Positions 1-13,580 of a stretch of 64,000 bases of DNA are shown here, in pieces. The translations under genes were made by a program, and so were the position numbers. The stretch is from Loxodes magnus (Eukaryota > Ciliophora > Karyorelictea > Loxodida > Loxodidae), in the NCBI GenBank assembly GCA_946699065.1, contig CAMPDV010000695.1, forward strand, positions 1 through 64,000, in the 5' to 3' direction. The stretch's first letter is position 1, and the number at the start of each line of letters is the position of its first letter. The notes beneath the pieces were generated by a model, which searched no databases, had not been told where the DNA came from, and saw nothing but the letters and a program-made list of their open reading frames with translations.

Positions 1-3000
1 AAGAAAAGTAAGAAAATAAAAGAAATGAAGATGACTGAAAATTCTATTTTAACTAGAAACTTTAGATTTAATATAATTTTAACTACACAAAGGCTAAATT
101 AGAAAAATTATTAAGCAATCTCTTGCTTTAAATGATAAATACTAAGATAAAACTACCATCTCTAATCTTAATAACTAATTCATTATTATAGATAAAATAC
201 CTAAAAGTCTTTTTTAAGATCAGAGCATTATTTCTTTTAGCTTAAAATGAAATTTAATTTTAATTACTCTTATTAAAAGCAAATTTTAAGCGAGGGTTTA
301 TAAGTAAAGGCTATTAAATGCTAACTATTATAACCAATTTTATAAATAAAAGGGAGAGTAAATATTATTTAAATTAGCTTTATAAAAATGCCTTAGCTAA
401 TTATATCAATATAATCCTTTCTTATTTCTAAGATTTTTTTATATATTTAGGATTTAAAAGGAATTTTAAAATTTTGATTACATTAAGTTATTACGACAAC
501 TAAGGTAAAAAAGGAAGGTATACTATAAGATCAAATACTTGATTTGTTTCTATTAATTACTCTTTTATAAAGTTAGTTAATGAAAGAGTGACAATGATAT
601 ATAAAAGCTATAGTAAGCCTAATTAGCAGTTTTAATGCCATGCATATTCTATATGTCCATAGAAAATCTAATCAAATACTTTTTTATCTCTAACGAATTT
701 AAAGAGAAGGAACGTTAAATAATAGTAGAAATATATAACTAAATTAGTGCCTTACACTTAAACTAAATAGGCTATTTAGTTTATTTCTAAAAGTATCTTA
801 TTCAAACATTTATATCCTAGATAGTTTTACTAGTAAGCTATTATTATTAAATTAAATTAGGTAGAATCATACTTTTTTCCTAAATTGGTATAAGATATTT
901 CTAAGTTATAGCTCTATTATATTCTATCCCCTTACTTCCTCTTATATCTTCTCTAATTTTTACTAATTTTAATACTATTTTTTAATGAAAAGTGATTTAG
1001 ATCCTTAAGAACCAATTTAATAAAGGTGAAAGTCTTCGATAAACAGAACCATACATAATAGAGCATATATAATATAAATATTAATAAATTTAAAAATAAA
1101 ATAAGGTTATATAAGCTAATAAAATAACTACTTTTATTAGCTACCTCATAGCTAATTAAGCACTATTTACTTTATTATATTATATTATCCTTATTATTTT
1201 AACTAATAAATAGATCAAATACATCATATTCAAACTTAAGATTATTATACTTTAATAACTTATGCTATTAGGCTAAGTGACATCAAAAAGAAAGGTTATT
1301 GATTTAAAAGTTATAATAGTGATAGCTAATAAATTTTATCTTATACTATATCTTATATTTATAGGATAGAAATAGGAAGTAATAATTCAGAAATTAATGC
1401 AGATTAAAGTAAGAAACTATACTTGAGGATTTATACTTCTAAGGTTTATTTTCTTAAGCTTTATTGAAATATTTATTAAGGAGTAAGATGAGAAGGATTA
1501 AGAAAAGTGTTAGTCAAATCATAGGAGAATTATTTTAAAATTATTAATAATTTCCTAACTTAAAATAACTTTGAAAATAGTAGTCTAAATAAATGAATCT
1601 TTTAAGGCATAAAAGACTTCGACATTGAGTAAATATCTCTGTTTAAAAAGCTAGAAAACTAATATTTAAAAGTTATATAGAATATGAAGCAAATTGCTAA
1701 GAATTGTATTATAAAATCTTGCTTTAATAACTTGAGAAATATTTGTTGGTATAAAAGTATAATAATAGCAAGCTAACTTTAAATAATAAACTATATAATA
1801 ATAAAAAATTGCTTTGTATAACTAAGTATTATAATAAGCATCTTATTTACTTGGAATTATAGGTTTAATAAGATTAAAATTCTTATCATTTATCAAGGAG
1901 AAAAATAACAAAGCTGAAGTTTTTCAAATAAGAAAAAGATTTATTTGCAGGTAGTAATAAATGATTTTTTTAAAGAATAAGGCTAATATTGGGGATTTTA
2001 AACACTGTGCTATATTTTATTCTAAAGTGGATTATTTTCATTTTAGAATGAATTAAGTCATACAATTCTATATGATGTTGCTCATAACTCTTTATTTAAA
2101 TAACTAATATGATAGAAGAAAATATAAGATATATTCAAAAGTAGCTGAGATAGTTAAAACTTAATTTAATCAAATATAAAATTTCAGTAGATAAAAAACT
2201 AAATAAGTGCTATTATATAACTAGACTCAGTTCTAGAAGATGAAAAGTACAATATCTTATTCCGAATATCTTAATTTAGCCTTTATACAAAATAATTACA
2301 CTAAACTTTTTAGCAAATTTAATTAAAATTATTGCACTAACTTTATAAGCAAAACTAAATAATTTAACAAAGATATTAAATTATTAACTTAATCAAGAAA
2401 GAGATCTAATGTTAAAGATAAAATTTAAAAGAGCTAGAAAAAATTAAAAACTAACTGTATATAGCAATAGTAAGAGATTAAATAATATGCTATTTGTAAT
2501 AATATTTGGAGGTTAAAAAGAGCTTAACCTTTTTATTAAAATTAAATACAAAAATTTAAAATAAAGGAAAGCATTTTAAAATAAAATAAAATAACTTAAT
2601 TTATGCTTAAAGGGGCATAAATTAAAACATTAAACCAAGAAAAATTCAAAAAGCTTTAATTTAAGACTTGAATATCCTATTTCATTTAAAAGGAATTTGA
2701 TTATCAAATTATATAACAATAATTTTATACAATTTAAGATTTAATAAAATAATAGGGATAACTTTCTTTTTAAATTTGTATCTTAGAAGTTAAATAATTA
2801 TATAGATGTAAAGAATATAGATTAAGTATGTATTTGAAATTTTTTAGATATAAAATTAAAATTATATTTTTAAGTTTTCTTAATTTAAGAGCTTTATTAT
2901 GTTTCTAAAGTCAATAATTAAAAAAGATAAACATTTATTCTCCCTAAATTATAAAAGAGAAACAAAATTAAATGTTCTTTCGATAAAAGATGAAATTTTA

Positions 3001-3568
3001 TATTTTTTTACTAAAAAATTATAAAATAGCAAAATGAAATATTTATAGCAAGTAATCTTTATAACTAAACAAATATTAAATTTTCTTAAATTATTAAAGA
3101 TAAAAATTATTAAAAATAATAGATAAAATAAAATATTTTATAGCTATAAGTTTATGAATTTATTTGATAAGACTTAGAATTACTAAATAATCTAAGAATT
3201 TATCTTGGATAAGAAATATAAAGTTGTCTATATGATAAAGAAAAAATTAAATAAATATTTTGAAAAATTATAAGAAAAAGCTTAAATCTAAGTAACTAAA
3301 CTTTCTAGTTAAATTCTATATAAATGTATATTGCTATAAAACTTATAAAGGATCCTGTGATTATCTAATTTATTCTATTTATAATAATTTATTTATAGTT
3401 GTATAAGATATATGCATAATTTAGATAAATGCATTTATTTTTCTTTATTTCTAAGTAATTAGTTGTAAGTTTATCTTATCTGATTTATTTAAATATAGCT
3501 AATGATAAGTTTAATAGTCTAGTTATAAATTTATACTTTTAATACTTTAAAATTAAAATTATTAAAAT
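1..3568. other. AT-rich stretch, no confident gene
   Basis: With TAA/TAG read as glutamine, one plus-strand frame is open from 1736 to 2668 (about 310 codons). Neighbouring pieces of the same frame look like hydrophobic protein. TGA is about equally frequent in all three plus frames over the first 2 kb, so the openness is not good evidence of coding. No domain was recognised. It may be a decayed membrane-protein gene or ordinary intergenic DNA. Confidence 0.3.
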
Positions 3569-3640
3569 GCCGAAACCCGGGATTGAACCGGGGACCTTTA
3601 GATCTTCAGTCTAACGCTCTCCCAACTGAGCTATTTCGGC
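3569..3640 (-). tRNA. tRNA-Phe (GAA)
   Basis: The reverse strand folds into a complete 72-nt cloverleaf. The 7-bp acceptor stem pairs GCCGAAA with TTTCGGC. The D arm carries AGTTGGGA, the anticodon loop is CTGAAGA with anticodon GAA at 3605-3607, and the T arm is CCCGG/CCGGG around TTCAATC. No intron is present and CCA is not encoded, as usual for eukaryotes. The A box and B box of the internal RNA polymerase III promoter lie in the D and T arms. It stands alone in AT-rich DNA. Confidence 0.98.
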
Positions 3641-3994
3641 CATACTTAAATAGTCATACAAACTATTAAAAGCATAATTATCATTTAATGCTAATAATTT
3701 TCTTATATCAAGCAATCAAATTAAAATCCAGTTATAAAAGCGTAAAATAACTTAAAGATATAATTAAGTTAAAATCCATCTACTAGTAGTAAAGATAATT
3801 AACTATTACTATAAAGTAGCTTTGTATATATAAAGATCTTAATGTATTAATATTAAAAGCATATATATTTAAATAGCTATTCTCTATAAACTTAATAGCA
3901 TATATGAAGAAATAATAAAACTAATTACTTTTTATTAAACTAAAAGTTTGAGAAATATACAAAGGAACTCTTTCTATTTTATAGAATCTATCAA

Positions 3995-4966
3995 ATGGAA
4001 TCTAAAAACGAAAACAGTATAATTAAGATTATATTCTTAAGAAAGATATTAAGAAGAAAAAATTAGTTAAGAAGAGAATAAATTTTGGTGTAATTCGGAA
4101 TAGTTGTCTCCAAATATGAAATAATTCCTAGCTTAATTCAATTGAGATATTTCAAATAAATAGAAACTATTTTATGATCTTAAAATCTTAAGAAGACTTT
4201 TTCTCTATAGAATAAATAATTTTATTAACAAGAAATTATCATTGAAAAAACTTATAAAAGCAATACTTTCATAGAATAAGTAAAAAATGAGATACTGTTT
4301 ATATCTGGAGGATTTTAGAGCTGTAGATTTACTATATATTCATCAAATAAAACAGAAAATTATTAAATGTAATTTGAAAGAAATACTCATAAAACTCATA
4401 AAACCAATTTTAATAAAAGGAATCTAATTTATATCATTTCAGGGTCTAATTCTATTGATAACGATTAATTATTTCATGTGGCAGAATATGAAGCATTCAA
4501 TATAAGCAAAAATAATTTTAACAGTATTTAAGCTATCTAAATTCCAGTTAATTTTTTTGGATGTGACTAACATAATAAATAGATATATGTATTTGGTGGA
4601 TTTAATTAGTAATAAAATTATTGTAAGGATATTTAAGTATACGATATAATTAGCAATGAATGGAAAATAAGTAATTTACATCTATTTAAAGGTGGATTAT
4701 TCTCAGCAATATTTATTCCTCAAATAAAGGCTTTTCTAATATATGCAAACTAAAAATAATTAGATACCTTACTATTTGATTTTTAATCTATTCAAATTAA
4801 AGGCTAGCCATATCCAATGAATTTGAGTGCTTAATGTGATAATAGAAAACCAGTTCTAAGCAAAAATTAGGATTTTTAATTCAATCTTGATAATATGCTA
4901 TATAATTATGATCTGATTACTAAAAAGTGGAATCTGATCCAGTGGGATTGGTAAACTTTGTAATGA
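3995..4966 (+). CDS. kelch-motif protein, one internal TGA
   Basis: Read with TAA/TAG as glutamine, the frame starts at ATG 3995 and ends at TGA 4964-4966. One in-frame TGA (4175-4177) interrupts it, after which it stays open for 262 codons. That part has kelch-like blades: LFISGGF, then a weaker IYIISGS, then IYVFGGFNQ followed by VYDIISNEW. The C-terminus YDLITKKWNLIQWDWQ carries the Y-D-x(6)-W spacing typical of kelch repeats. Kelch repeats build beta-propellers that bind partner proteins. Tryptophan here is written TGG, and the frame ends naturally at TGA. The 5' end is uncertain because of the internal TGA, which could be a mutation, a missed intron or a sense codon. Confidence 0.5.
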
Positions 4967-6842
4967 TTTGAAGTTTTATATATCTTAATATTTAGTTTTT
5001 AATTTAAAATAAATGTATATAATCTATTAGAAGATTAAGTATAAATTATGTTTGAACTAAGTTTATAGCTGTTTTTGAATTAAATGAATTAAAAGTATTT
5101 GGTTAATTTAAATGAATTTCTTGATAGTTATTAGTATTAAACAATTTGTAATCCATTTATATTTGGTTTTAATCCTTGTTATAAATTGAGTAAATTTAGG
5201 TTTTATTTAATTTAAATGATGTCTCTTTTTAAATAAAGCTATAAAAGATATTAAATAAGCATTCTATTTTTAACTATAGAATAAAAATATTTAGATGTAT
5301 ATATAAAGCTTGATTAAGCTTTAATAATATCCTGACACTTATTATATGTTTTATTCTATAAACAAATCTACCATTAAAATACTTGGATACATTTTTTAAT
5401 TTCTTAATAGCAGTTTTAACAAGCATAATGCTTAATATAGATAGACTCTTTTTTAGAAATAATTTACAATAGCCTTTTGATTAATCACAAATAATATAAA
5501 CTTTATATAATCTTAATAGATTAAAAGTTTAGTGCTAAGATAAAAATAACAAATTAGCCTATATTAAAGTTCTTATTTATTCTGAGATAGTTTTTAGTTA
5601 TTACCTTATGCAAGTAAATCCATTCTATTATATCAAAGAAATATTACACTAATTATTATTAAATATAATAGTATCATGATAATGCTGCTTTATATACTTA
5701 TAAAGCACCTCACCACTATTTATAAGTTTTATTATACATAACTACATTAATATATCAATTCTGCTATTTAATCAAATGTATATAATCAAACATTATGCTT
5801 AAATCCCTATAAGCAACATATAGTTATATACCTATTTAACATCAATTTACTAATTATATAACTGTAACACCTAATTATTTTATGCCTTATTCTTAAATTA
5901 CCTTATTAACAACTGTCTAATCAACAAAATACAACTTAAACATTCAATTCTTAAAGAGTTAAATACCCTTCAATTATACTTATACCTAGTCACTTTTTAT
6001 GCCTTATAATGAAAATGCTCACTAAGCTACCATATTTAATAATTATAATATTATCTTTAAGAAAATATTCAATAGAGTGAAGTGACGGAGAAAATACCGC
6101 AAATTTTCTAGTGGAGAAAATTTTAATGCAATCAGCTTCTAATTTATTTGTGATATGCATTTCAATAATATACAATTACTTGCTACTATTCAGGCACCAG
6201 TTAAACTTAGTAATTGAAATCAACAATTTTAAGTCATGGAATTTTAAATTTACCAAAAAAGTGAGAATTACACTCCAATAGAATAATTAAGTAATATTAA
6301 AATCAGAATATTTAAAGAGGAAGATTTAGAAAACACTAAAATTATATTAAAATAAAAGAAAAAAATCTGATTCTTCTAAGTTAAGACAAAGAAATAATTA
6401 GAATCTATTAAAATCATTTTAATCTTCAATTTATAAAAAATTTAAATCACATTCCACTAAAACAATTTCTCTACTAGCTTATCTAAAAACAAAGGATAAA
6501 CTTTTGCTTATAAATATAATCTAAATAATTAGATATTAGATCTTAGTTTAAACTTAATGATTTATGCATTTAATTAACTGAAGATAAAATTTAGGCATAT
6601 AAATAATAAAAGCTAAAATCAAATTTTCAATACTAAATTTAAAATACAATTCTTCGTTTGTCATTCTGTATCAGGTATTTCTTTTTCATTTGGTTCTTAG
6701 TGAATTTGTCTTACAACTGTATTTAAATGGAATATTTAATTCTTTTATTTATTGATTTAATTTTTTAACTGCCTCTAGTACTTTAACTTTATTGTTTGTT
6801 AAGCAATTTTTTATAATTAAATCACTTAAGTTTCAAGCTGTT
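4967..6842. other. AT-rich stretch without recognisable gene
   Basis: No RNA gene, repeat or protein family was recognised. A plus-strand glutamine-rich frame around 6260-6660 is open for some distance but has no family signature. The short minus-strand frame at 5990-6175 has no supporting feature. Confidence 0.4.
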
Positions 6843-7631
6843 TCATTAATTTTTTCTGTCTCTCTTATTTACTTTAGCTTTACATAAGATATATTCCTTG
6901 TTATATTTCCAATTTAGCTTATTAAATTTATTCCTTCCATCTAACTCAGATAATTTATTTATAACATATATCTTCAATGCATCACAGTTCACTTTAACTT
7001 CTTCTCCCTTGAATGGTTCTTTTTCAACAAGATTCTTTACTACTAAATATATGTTTAAGTATTAAATTATTCAAACTATACTTGAAATACTACTCTCTTT
7101 TATTCTTTACTTCCTATTCTTCTTTACCCAGACTTTACTATATTTTCCATTAATTTTTTAAATATCTCATTGATATTAATAATTAAATTCCTATGCTATC
7201 ATTGATCCTTTAAAGCAGCATCCAATTATCAACTCTTTCAAATTTTTGGGCAAAATGCGAATTGAAATTTTTAAGTTAAATTTCAATATACTTTAGCAAT
7301 TTAAACTCAAGTTTAGTTTTCCAATATTTATTCAACGTTTTCTGTAAAACTTGTGCATTTAATTTGTTTTAGTTATCCTATTTATTCTTATACTTAATTA
7401 CCTTCACAATCTTACTAAGCTTTTTCTGTTAGTACTCTTAAATTTTCTAAATCACAATTGGCATTTCCAAAGCTAAGAATTGATATATCAACATATTTTA
7501 CTAGGCTATTTATGAAAATTATTTATAAAACTCTAGATCTTTTAAGCATTCGCTTGGCAAGCTATTAGTTGCTACAATTATTTTTTTATCTATGACTTCC
7601 CTCACTAGCCTCTATAAATAGCTAAAAAGAT
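6843..7631 (-). pseudogene. decayed helical protein gene, unknown function
   Basis: The minus strand is purine-rich and reads as charged, helical protein in at least two consecutive frames. The upstream piece (about 7630 to 7170) includes LVREVIDKKIIVATNSLP and a Lys/Gln-rich coiled-coil-like stretch. The downstream piece (about 7050 to the TGA at 6845-6843) includes PFKGEEVKVNCDALKIYV. A frameshift separates them, so this copy looks broken. No known domain was recognised. It is divergent from the long plus-strand frame that begins next to it. Confidence 0.4.
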
Positions 7632-10230
7632 AGCAGAATCTAAGGCAGAAAGGGCTCCTACTTTAATTTAGTCTATCTTATCAAGAAGAACATTGAAATG
7701 TCTTTATGGAAGAGAATTAAATTTCGATGATTTTATTGATAAAGGAGAAAGTTTTATTGAAATGGACTGTAGTCTTTAATACTATTCGTTTAAGCATAAG
7801 GTCTATTTTATTTTAGCTTTGGCTAGTTAGTTAACTTTTATTCCATCTGCTATACTAGCCATGCCACATTGGCAAGATATATACCACTTTTCTTTGAACG
7901 TTAAATAAAAGCCAAATTATATCCTTTTTTATATTTTTACTCAAGTAGCATTAAGCTGCTTATGTAGCTGCTTGAAGTACTGGAAAGAAGATCTCTATGG
8001 ATTCCTTTATATCTCAATTATGTTCGTTTTTACAATCTCTCACTTTTTAGCCAAACATTGCAATTATCAACTTCTAAACTGGTGAATTGGAATAAGACTC
8101 AGATTAGTAACTTGGACAATTGTATTTGTTCATCTTACTAGAATAGTAGATAATTCCAAAGCTCGCCTAGCTTTTGTTATTGTTCTGGGAGTAGGAGATT
8201 TCTTAATACTAGTAATTGCTAAATTCTTAGGTAATTAGAAAAACAAAATTTGGCTTAAATGAGACACTCCTGATAAAATAATGCTCTTTAGGTTTGCTTA
8301 TAGATGTGGAGCATAAGTATCGATGCTTGATAGTTATTTATAGAAATAAAAGTAAAGACTAAAACTAAAGAATACTTATGTAAACTATGAAAGAGTGCCT
8401 TAAGATAACTCAACATTATATTCTAATTAAATTATGCTAGACCCAACCAATCTATCCTTAAATATCAACCAAAACCTACATCCTTCTTAAACTGCCATTT
8501 AAAAAGAACAAAATTACTAACACTTTCAAAATCACAAGATAAAAGCTAATTTATTCATTTAGATAAATGTAATAACAAGAAAAAGCACCTCAGTATCTAG
8601 AAACGCAGTTTTCATTTATCGAGCATAAAACTCTCAAGCAGAAGTGTAAAGAGATCAACGAAGAAATTTGAAATTAACTCTTATAACTTAATAGGATAAT
8701 TTCCTTTAAACCTTCTTAATTTATAAGTCAAACTAGAATCATAATTTATTAAGTATTTTCATCTTATATTTCCAAAGTATTTTAGAGATAAACTAAAGTA
8801 ACTAAATAAAAGCTTATAACTATTACTTTTTCTATCTATCTCGATAACAATAAATTTAGGCTACTGAAATAAAGATGTCACTGAGACGAAGATATATTAT
8901 TTAAGCTATACTTAAGGGTTATGTATTAAGCATCTATTTTAATTTAGAATTTATTGGAAAGTTACTAAATAGCTATATTTTTAGTATCTCTATAAAGCTT
9001 TTAAATAATTATTATCATTAGTCTACCTAAACTTTAGAACCTATCTAAAAAATAGTTATAAAGATATGAGATTTGATTTATCAATTCCTAGTTAATGCAT
9101 TTTAAGTATTGCTTACTTAATATTAAACTGACTCTATTATAAGTGGAATCTACTTCTCAGAAATGATGGATTGGTATTCAATTTAAATAATTGGAAATTA
9201 GTAGATATTTTTATTACTTTGAAGAAGAGGTGGATTTACTTTGATTAAAGTGATGAAAGGAGTTACATAAACTAGCTCAAATTATACTTTGATAATATCA
9301 ACTAAAAGAGGAAAATAAAAACTAGAAATTGATGTCTAGTGATTCTAAATTAAGCAAGCCAAAATCCATACGAAAATTACCAATACAAGAGCTTATCTCT
9401 CTTAAATGAGTCTGAGATTCTAAAAACAGTGTAAGATATAGGAAATAAATTTATTGATAAATGACCACCATGCTAATTGCAAGATTTATTGATACTCCAC
9501 AACAAATTTTTAGGATATCCTTTCTTATTACTACTTATTCTTAAAGATTTATTAAATAAATTTCAATCTATTTTAGTAAAAATGATTCATCTAGAAATAA
9601 AACTATTTAATTAATTAGACTGAATTTGCTTACACTGCTCTATAGCAAAAAAGAATTAATACTATCTATTTTATTAAAGCTTCTAGTTCTTTTATAGTTG
9701 AGCTTTTGCATAACTTTAAATATAAGCATATGCTTAAGATGGAGGAAGTAAAAGAATTAGGCAATGTGTAAATTCTAGTTTCAGATGATTTAAATTTAGA
9801 GCAGTTAAGTAAAGAACTTGTTTAATATATTGCTTGGAAAGTATTTTAGAAAGCTAAAGAATACAACTAAAATTATTATGGGTTATTTCATTAAGAAGCA
9901 AGTATCTTTGGTAATCTAATGGAATAACAAAATACTTCTATTATTTTATTAACTTCAACTAGAATATTGCCTAAAAACATTTTCAGTACAACTTAATTTC
10001 AATTGAAATCTTTATTTAAAAGCAAAGACTAAAAATCTTGTTGATACACCTATTTGAAAGTTTCATTTATAATCTTTCCTAAGATAAAGTTATTTTGGCT
10101 TTAATCTTAAGAAATTAGATTCCATCTAAATTAAAAAGATGAAAAAGCTAAGTTGCTAATTTAAAGTAGAAACTTAAGGCTTAATATCTAATAATGCTAA
10201 ACATTATTTTTATCTTTCATTGTATAATGA
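7621..10230 (+). CDS. large multi-pass membrane protein, internal TGAs
   Basis: A single plus-strand frame reads as protein from about 7621 to a TGA at 10228-10230 (about 870 codons). The first in-frame ATG is at 7762, but coding appears to start upstream, so the 5' end is unknown. The N-terminal third has several hydrophobic segments (VYFILALASQLTFIPSAILA, then two or three more). The rest is soluble, Gln/Lys-rich, and includes EELGNV-like and SKELVQYIAWKVFQKA segments. Eight in-frame TGAs interrupt it (8083, 8260, 9067, 9220, 9340, 9490, 9583, 10042), yet I found no frameshift. Eight tryptophans are TGG. It is either a decaying gene hit mainly at TGG codons or one in which UGA is read through. 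The family was not recognised. Confidence 0.45.
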
Positions 10231-10261
10231 TATAATATAAAGAGTTTCTCTTTATCTTAAT

Positions 10262-11072
10262 ATTTTAAACGATATAATTTTATGGCTTGTATCTTAACTA
10301 AATGTATTAGCTTGTGAGTGCTTTTAATTATTTATCATTGCCCCAATATATAAATACAATTGCTCTTTCTTTTTAAAATTAACTAGCATATTTATAACAA
10401 AAATAAATCAAATCTCCTGCATTTAGAAATAGATGATTGATATCCTAATTTCAGTATAATTATCGAATTCTTTAAGTTATCTTCTAGCTTATAAAATGAA
10501 AATAGCTTTTAAGCTAATTTGAAGATGGTCTAACTATATAGCTAATCATTCATTTCTAAAATTATATTTTTCTAATAAGCTTTAAATCATAAAATTAACT
10601 CTTACTTCCTTCCAAGATTGTTGTCTTATAAACAAAATCTATCTCTTTTGCTAATCGCATTTTTAAGATATTCTAGAGTATCTTTTCTGAATGGACTACT
10701 ATAATCCTAAAATGAATTAACTAGGAAATAGCTAAAGCTGAAAATAATAAAAGCACTGAAGAGTATTGATTTTATAGCAGTATTATGAAATACTCTTTAG
10801 AGTTGGAGTTAGTTCTTGATTGGAATCTATACTACATTAGTTACTTTTACTTTAGTCTTAAATTCCCCAGAATCATGCTTTCGCTACGTCTAATAACAAA
10901 ATCACATTTAGCACTATAAAATAATATAAAATAATTACTAAGCAAAAGATTCTAAATATCATAGTCACCAAAATTATTAAGATAGAAAAGAATAGAAACT
11001 TTTAAGATTACAGCTTGATATTTCAACTCATCTACTTTATATGCATTAAGAAGTGTTTTCATAATCTTAAAT
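10262..11072 (+). pseudogene. fragments of a membrane-protein-like gene
   Basis: Two plus-strand pieces in different frames look like coding sequence. One lies at about 10270-10690, hydrophobic with Cys. The other, at about 10735-11070, includes SLELELVLDWNLYYISYFYF and LRLITKSHLALQNNIKQLL. A frame change and several TGAs break it. Similar character to the gene just upstream suggests a related or continuing sequence. No domain was recognised. Confidence 0.25.
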
Positions 11073-11276
11073 TTTTAAAATAATTTATTTTAAAATTACA
11101 AAGAGTAAATATAAGTAAGAAATATATTTTAATTAGTAAACTATTTCTTATTACTATTTCATTCAAATTTCTTAAATAAATTTTCCTCTTTTAGTATTTG
11201 CAAAAATAATTTAATACTTAAAATTAATGTTTATTCTAAGTTTCTTATATTTTTGGATAACTTTATTTATAATAAA

Positions 11277-11579
11277 ATGAAAAGAAGGTTGCATAATAAG
11301 AAATTATATGAAAGATTCTTTAACGCTTATGAAAATAAAAAATTAGAGTTTGACGCTACTCATCCAATAGACTAGAAGTTTATTAAGGAATATAAAAAAA
11401 TAAGTATATATAATGAAGTCTATCCATTCTAGTTTTTTCTATTACTGTGGATTTAGAATGGAAAGTTTGGAACAAAAAATGTGGACAAAGCCAAAGAGCT
11501 GTTTTTTATAGAATCTTAATTGCAAATGAGACTTGTTGGTGTTTGTCATAATTTTGTCCTTATATATCTATTTCAATGA
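11277..11579 (+). CDS. small conserved-looking protein, unknown
   Basis: ATG 11277 opens a 100-codon frame with TAA/TAG as glutamine, closed by TGA at 11577-11579. The product begins MKRRLHNKKLYERFFNAYEN, is basic and aromatic-rich, and has two hydrophobic patches (FQFFLLLW and VCHNFVLIYLF). Sequence beyond the TGA keeps a similar character to about 11700, so the true end may lie further on. Function not recognised. Confidence 0.4.
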
Positions 11580-13225
11580 CAGATATGTAAAGAGCTACAT
11601 AAGAATGTGTATCTAAATATGAAGTTCAACTGAATAAGTTTTATTCATAGGACAATTACTCTTAGGACTGATATTTTCCAAAGTGAAAAAATGAACTAAA
11701 ATTAATATTTAATTCAATAAAATATCTAACTTTAAGATTCTTTTTTATATCAAATATATATAATAAGAATTTTACTTGATGCTTTAATCTAAAGACATAA
11801 ATATATCTTACAACTAAAATCAATTAATCATATATTTATATTTTTCATCCTCCTTTTTTGGTTATTTCATCCTCCAAACGCAAATATCTTTTCTTCACAT
11901 ATATCTCATCCAAAAAGATTTATTGGTAGATAAATTCAACTGATACTTCTGAATGTCTACGTTTTAATATCATAGACTTCGCATTCTTTTACATCTTTAT
12001 ATTTACATTATAAGAATTTTAATCCTGATATAATATAAATTTCTTTCTTTTGATTGCATTTGGTTTTATGAAAATATCTATAGAATATATTTCATAATAT
12101 TCAGTTCTATTCATATTATAATTATAAATATTTATATTCCTCACCAGCAGATCCTAATAGTGCAAATGTGTTTTAGTTAATTTATTCCATAAAAATAGTA
12201 GTTTACTCAGACTTTTTTATATCTATTTGCTGCTCTTCAAATTTATTATTTTTAATGCTATAGCCTTCTTGATATTTGTGTCTGATTTGATAGTATAGAT
12301 ATTGGAAATATGCAAGTATTTAAATATTGGAGTATATTTCATATTTAATTACACCTATCCCAAATTTTTAAAATAGTTGACTAGTATTATAAACTTTTCT
12401 TAGCAATTACTTAAGATAAAGAATTTAATTGCATTTCTGTTCACTAGACACTTAAATTAATTTATTTAATCCTTTATAAATAAATACTAATGCAGTTTAA
12501 TTATTAAAACAGTTACTTATAAAGTTCTTTATTTATAATTTTATTTCTTATTGTCTATCTTATATTTTTCTCTTTTCTATATGAATTAATTAGATTCTTT
12601 ATAGTTGCTATAATCACTTCTTTTTAGTTTCATTAAATCTAAAAATAAATTTGGTTTATGTTGGAGATTATTTACAAACTAAGTTTTATTATAAAGTTAG
12701 ATTTAAGCATTACCTTTATCTCACTAAAATTGAAAGTGAGACTTATTAGGAGGTACAAAAAAAAGAATTGATTGAGAGATTTAATTAATCTTAGCATTGA
12801 ATTTACATAAAGATAAACTAATATGTGAATAAAATAGCTGCTTTGAGTGAAAAAATCTTATAATTATAAACTCAAAATATAATATTAGATAAGATAGAGT
12901 AATAACTTGAATTAATAAAGCAATAAATATGCTACAATTTATTTTGTAAAAGCTGAAATATTACAAGATCTATAATCTTTAAGATATTTAAATTATAAAT
13001 AATTATCATGTATAGATAAAGGTAAATAGTTATTTTTACTTTAATAGTCGTATATAGATATACTATCTTTAAATATTTTTATGAAATTATCTCTACTTTT
13101 TTAGCATAGAGACTTTGTTGTTAGTTTTTCATTTAAGATAGTAAAGTAGATTAATCCTTTTAAATACTTTTTGATTTTATCTTTTTATGAGAAAGATAAA
13201 TCTTTTAAAACAGTCTATGAATATT
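11580..13225. other. AT-rich stretch, nothing recognised
   Basis: Apart from a short possible frame near 12658-12770, I see no gene, RNA or repeat signature here. Confidence 0.4.
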
Positions 13226-13580
13226 TTGATATACTTTATATAATTAATTAATTTCAACTAAAAAAGCTTATGGACCGGAAACTCCTTTCCGATTGCACGA
13301 CCCGACGCTTTTTTTTTATGGAATAACGGGGATATCCTGTTATGCTCCAGGCACAGCTGCTAGGGAGCTCCATCGCTATGAGCAGCCAGGCTTCAAGCCC
13401 CTACCAAGAGTGGATAATCTCAAAGACAGTGTTCCCTTCAGAAAATAACTCTGACCAGGGACTTTCTCAACGACAGGAAAGGAACTTGTTCCTAGCCATA
13501 AAACCAGAAAGTTTTGTCACGAAGGTCATTCTCAGCTCCCACCATCTTTTCAATTATCTTGATATACTTTATAATTAATT
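13226..13580. repeat. near-identical direct repeats bounding a GC-rich insert
   Basis: A 24-bp sequence starting TTGATATACTTTAT at 13226-13249 recurs at 13559-13580 with a 2-nt deletion. The repeats bracket the GC-rich island exactly, as a target-site duplication would. They could also be a pre-existing repeat used for insertion. Confidence 0.55.
13264..13555. other. GC-rich island, possible structured RNA or foreign DNA
   Basis: About 290 bp at roughly 50% G+C sit in a window that is otherwise nearly 80% A+T. Visible structure includes a perfect CGGAAA/TTTCCG hairpin with loop CTCC (13276-13291) and a run of nine T (13309-13317). There is also a 7-bp long-range pairing GGGAGCT (13363-13369) with AGCTCCC (13534-13540), and an ATCTTTT terminator-like end at about 13544-13550. 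A 78-codon standard-code frame (13342-13578) lies inside but runs into the flanking AT-rich repeat, so I do not call it a gene. It is not rRNA, tRNA or U6. I could not identify it. Confidence 0.5.

Noticed and set aside
1-3503. One giant plus-strand gene with TGA as sense
   Set aside because: TGAs are equally frequent in all three frames, and once TAA, TAG and TGA are all sense every frame is open. No motif supports any frame.
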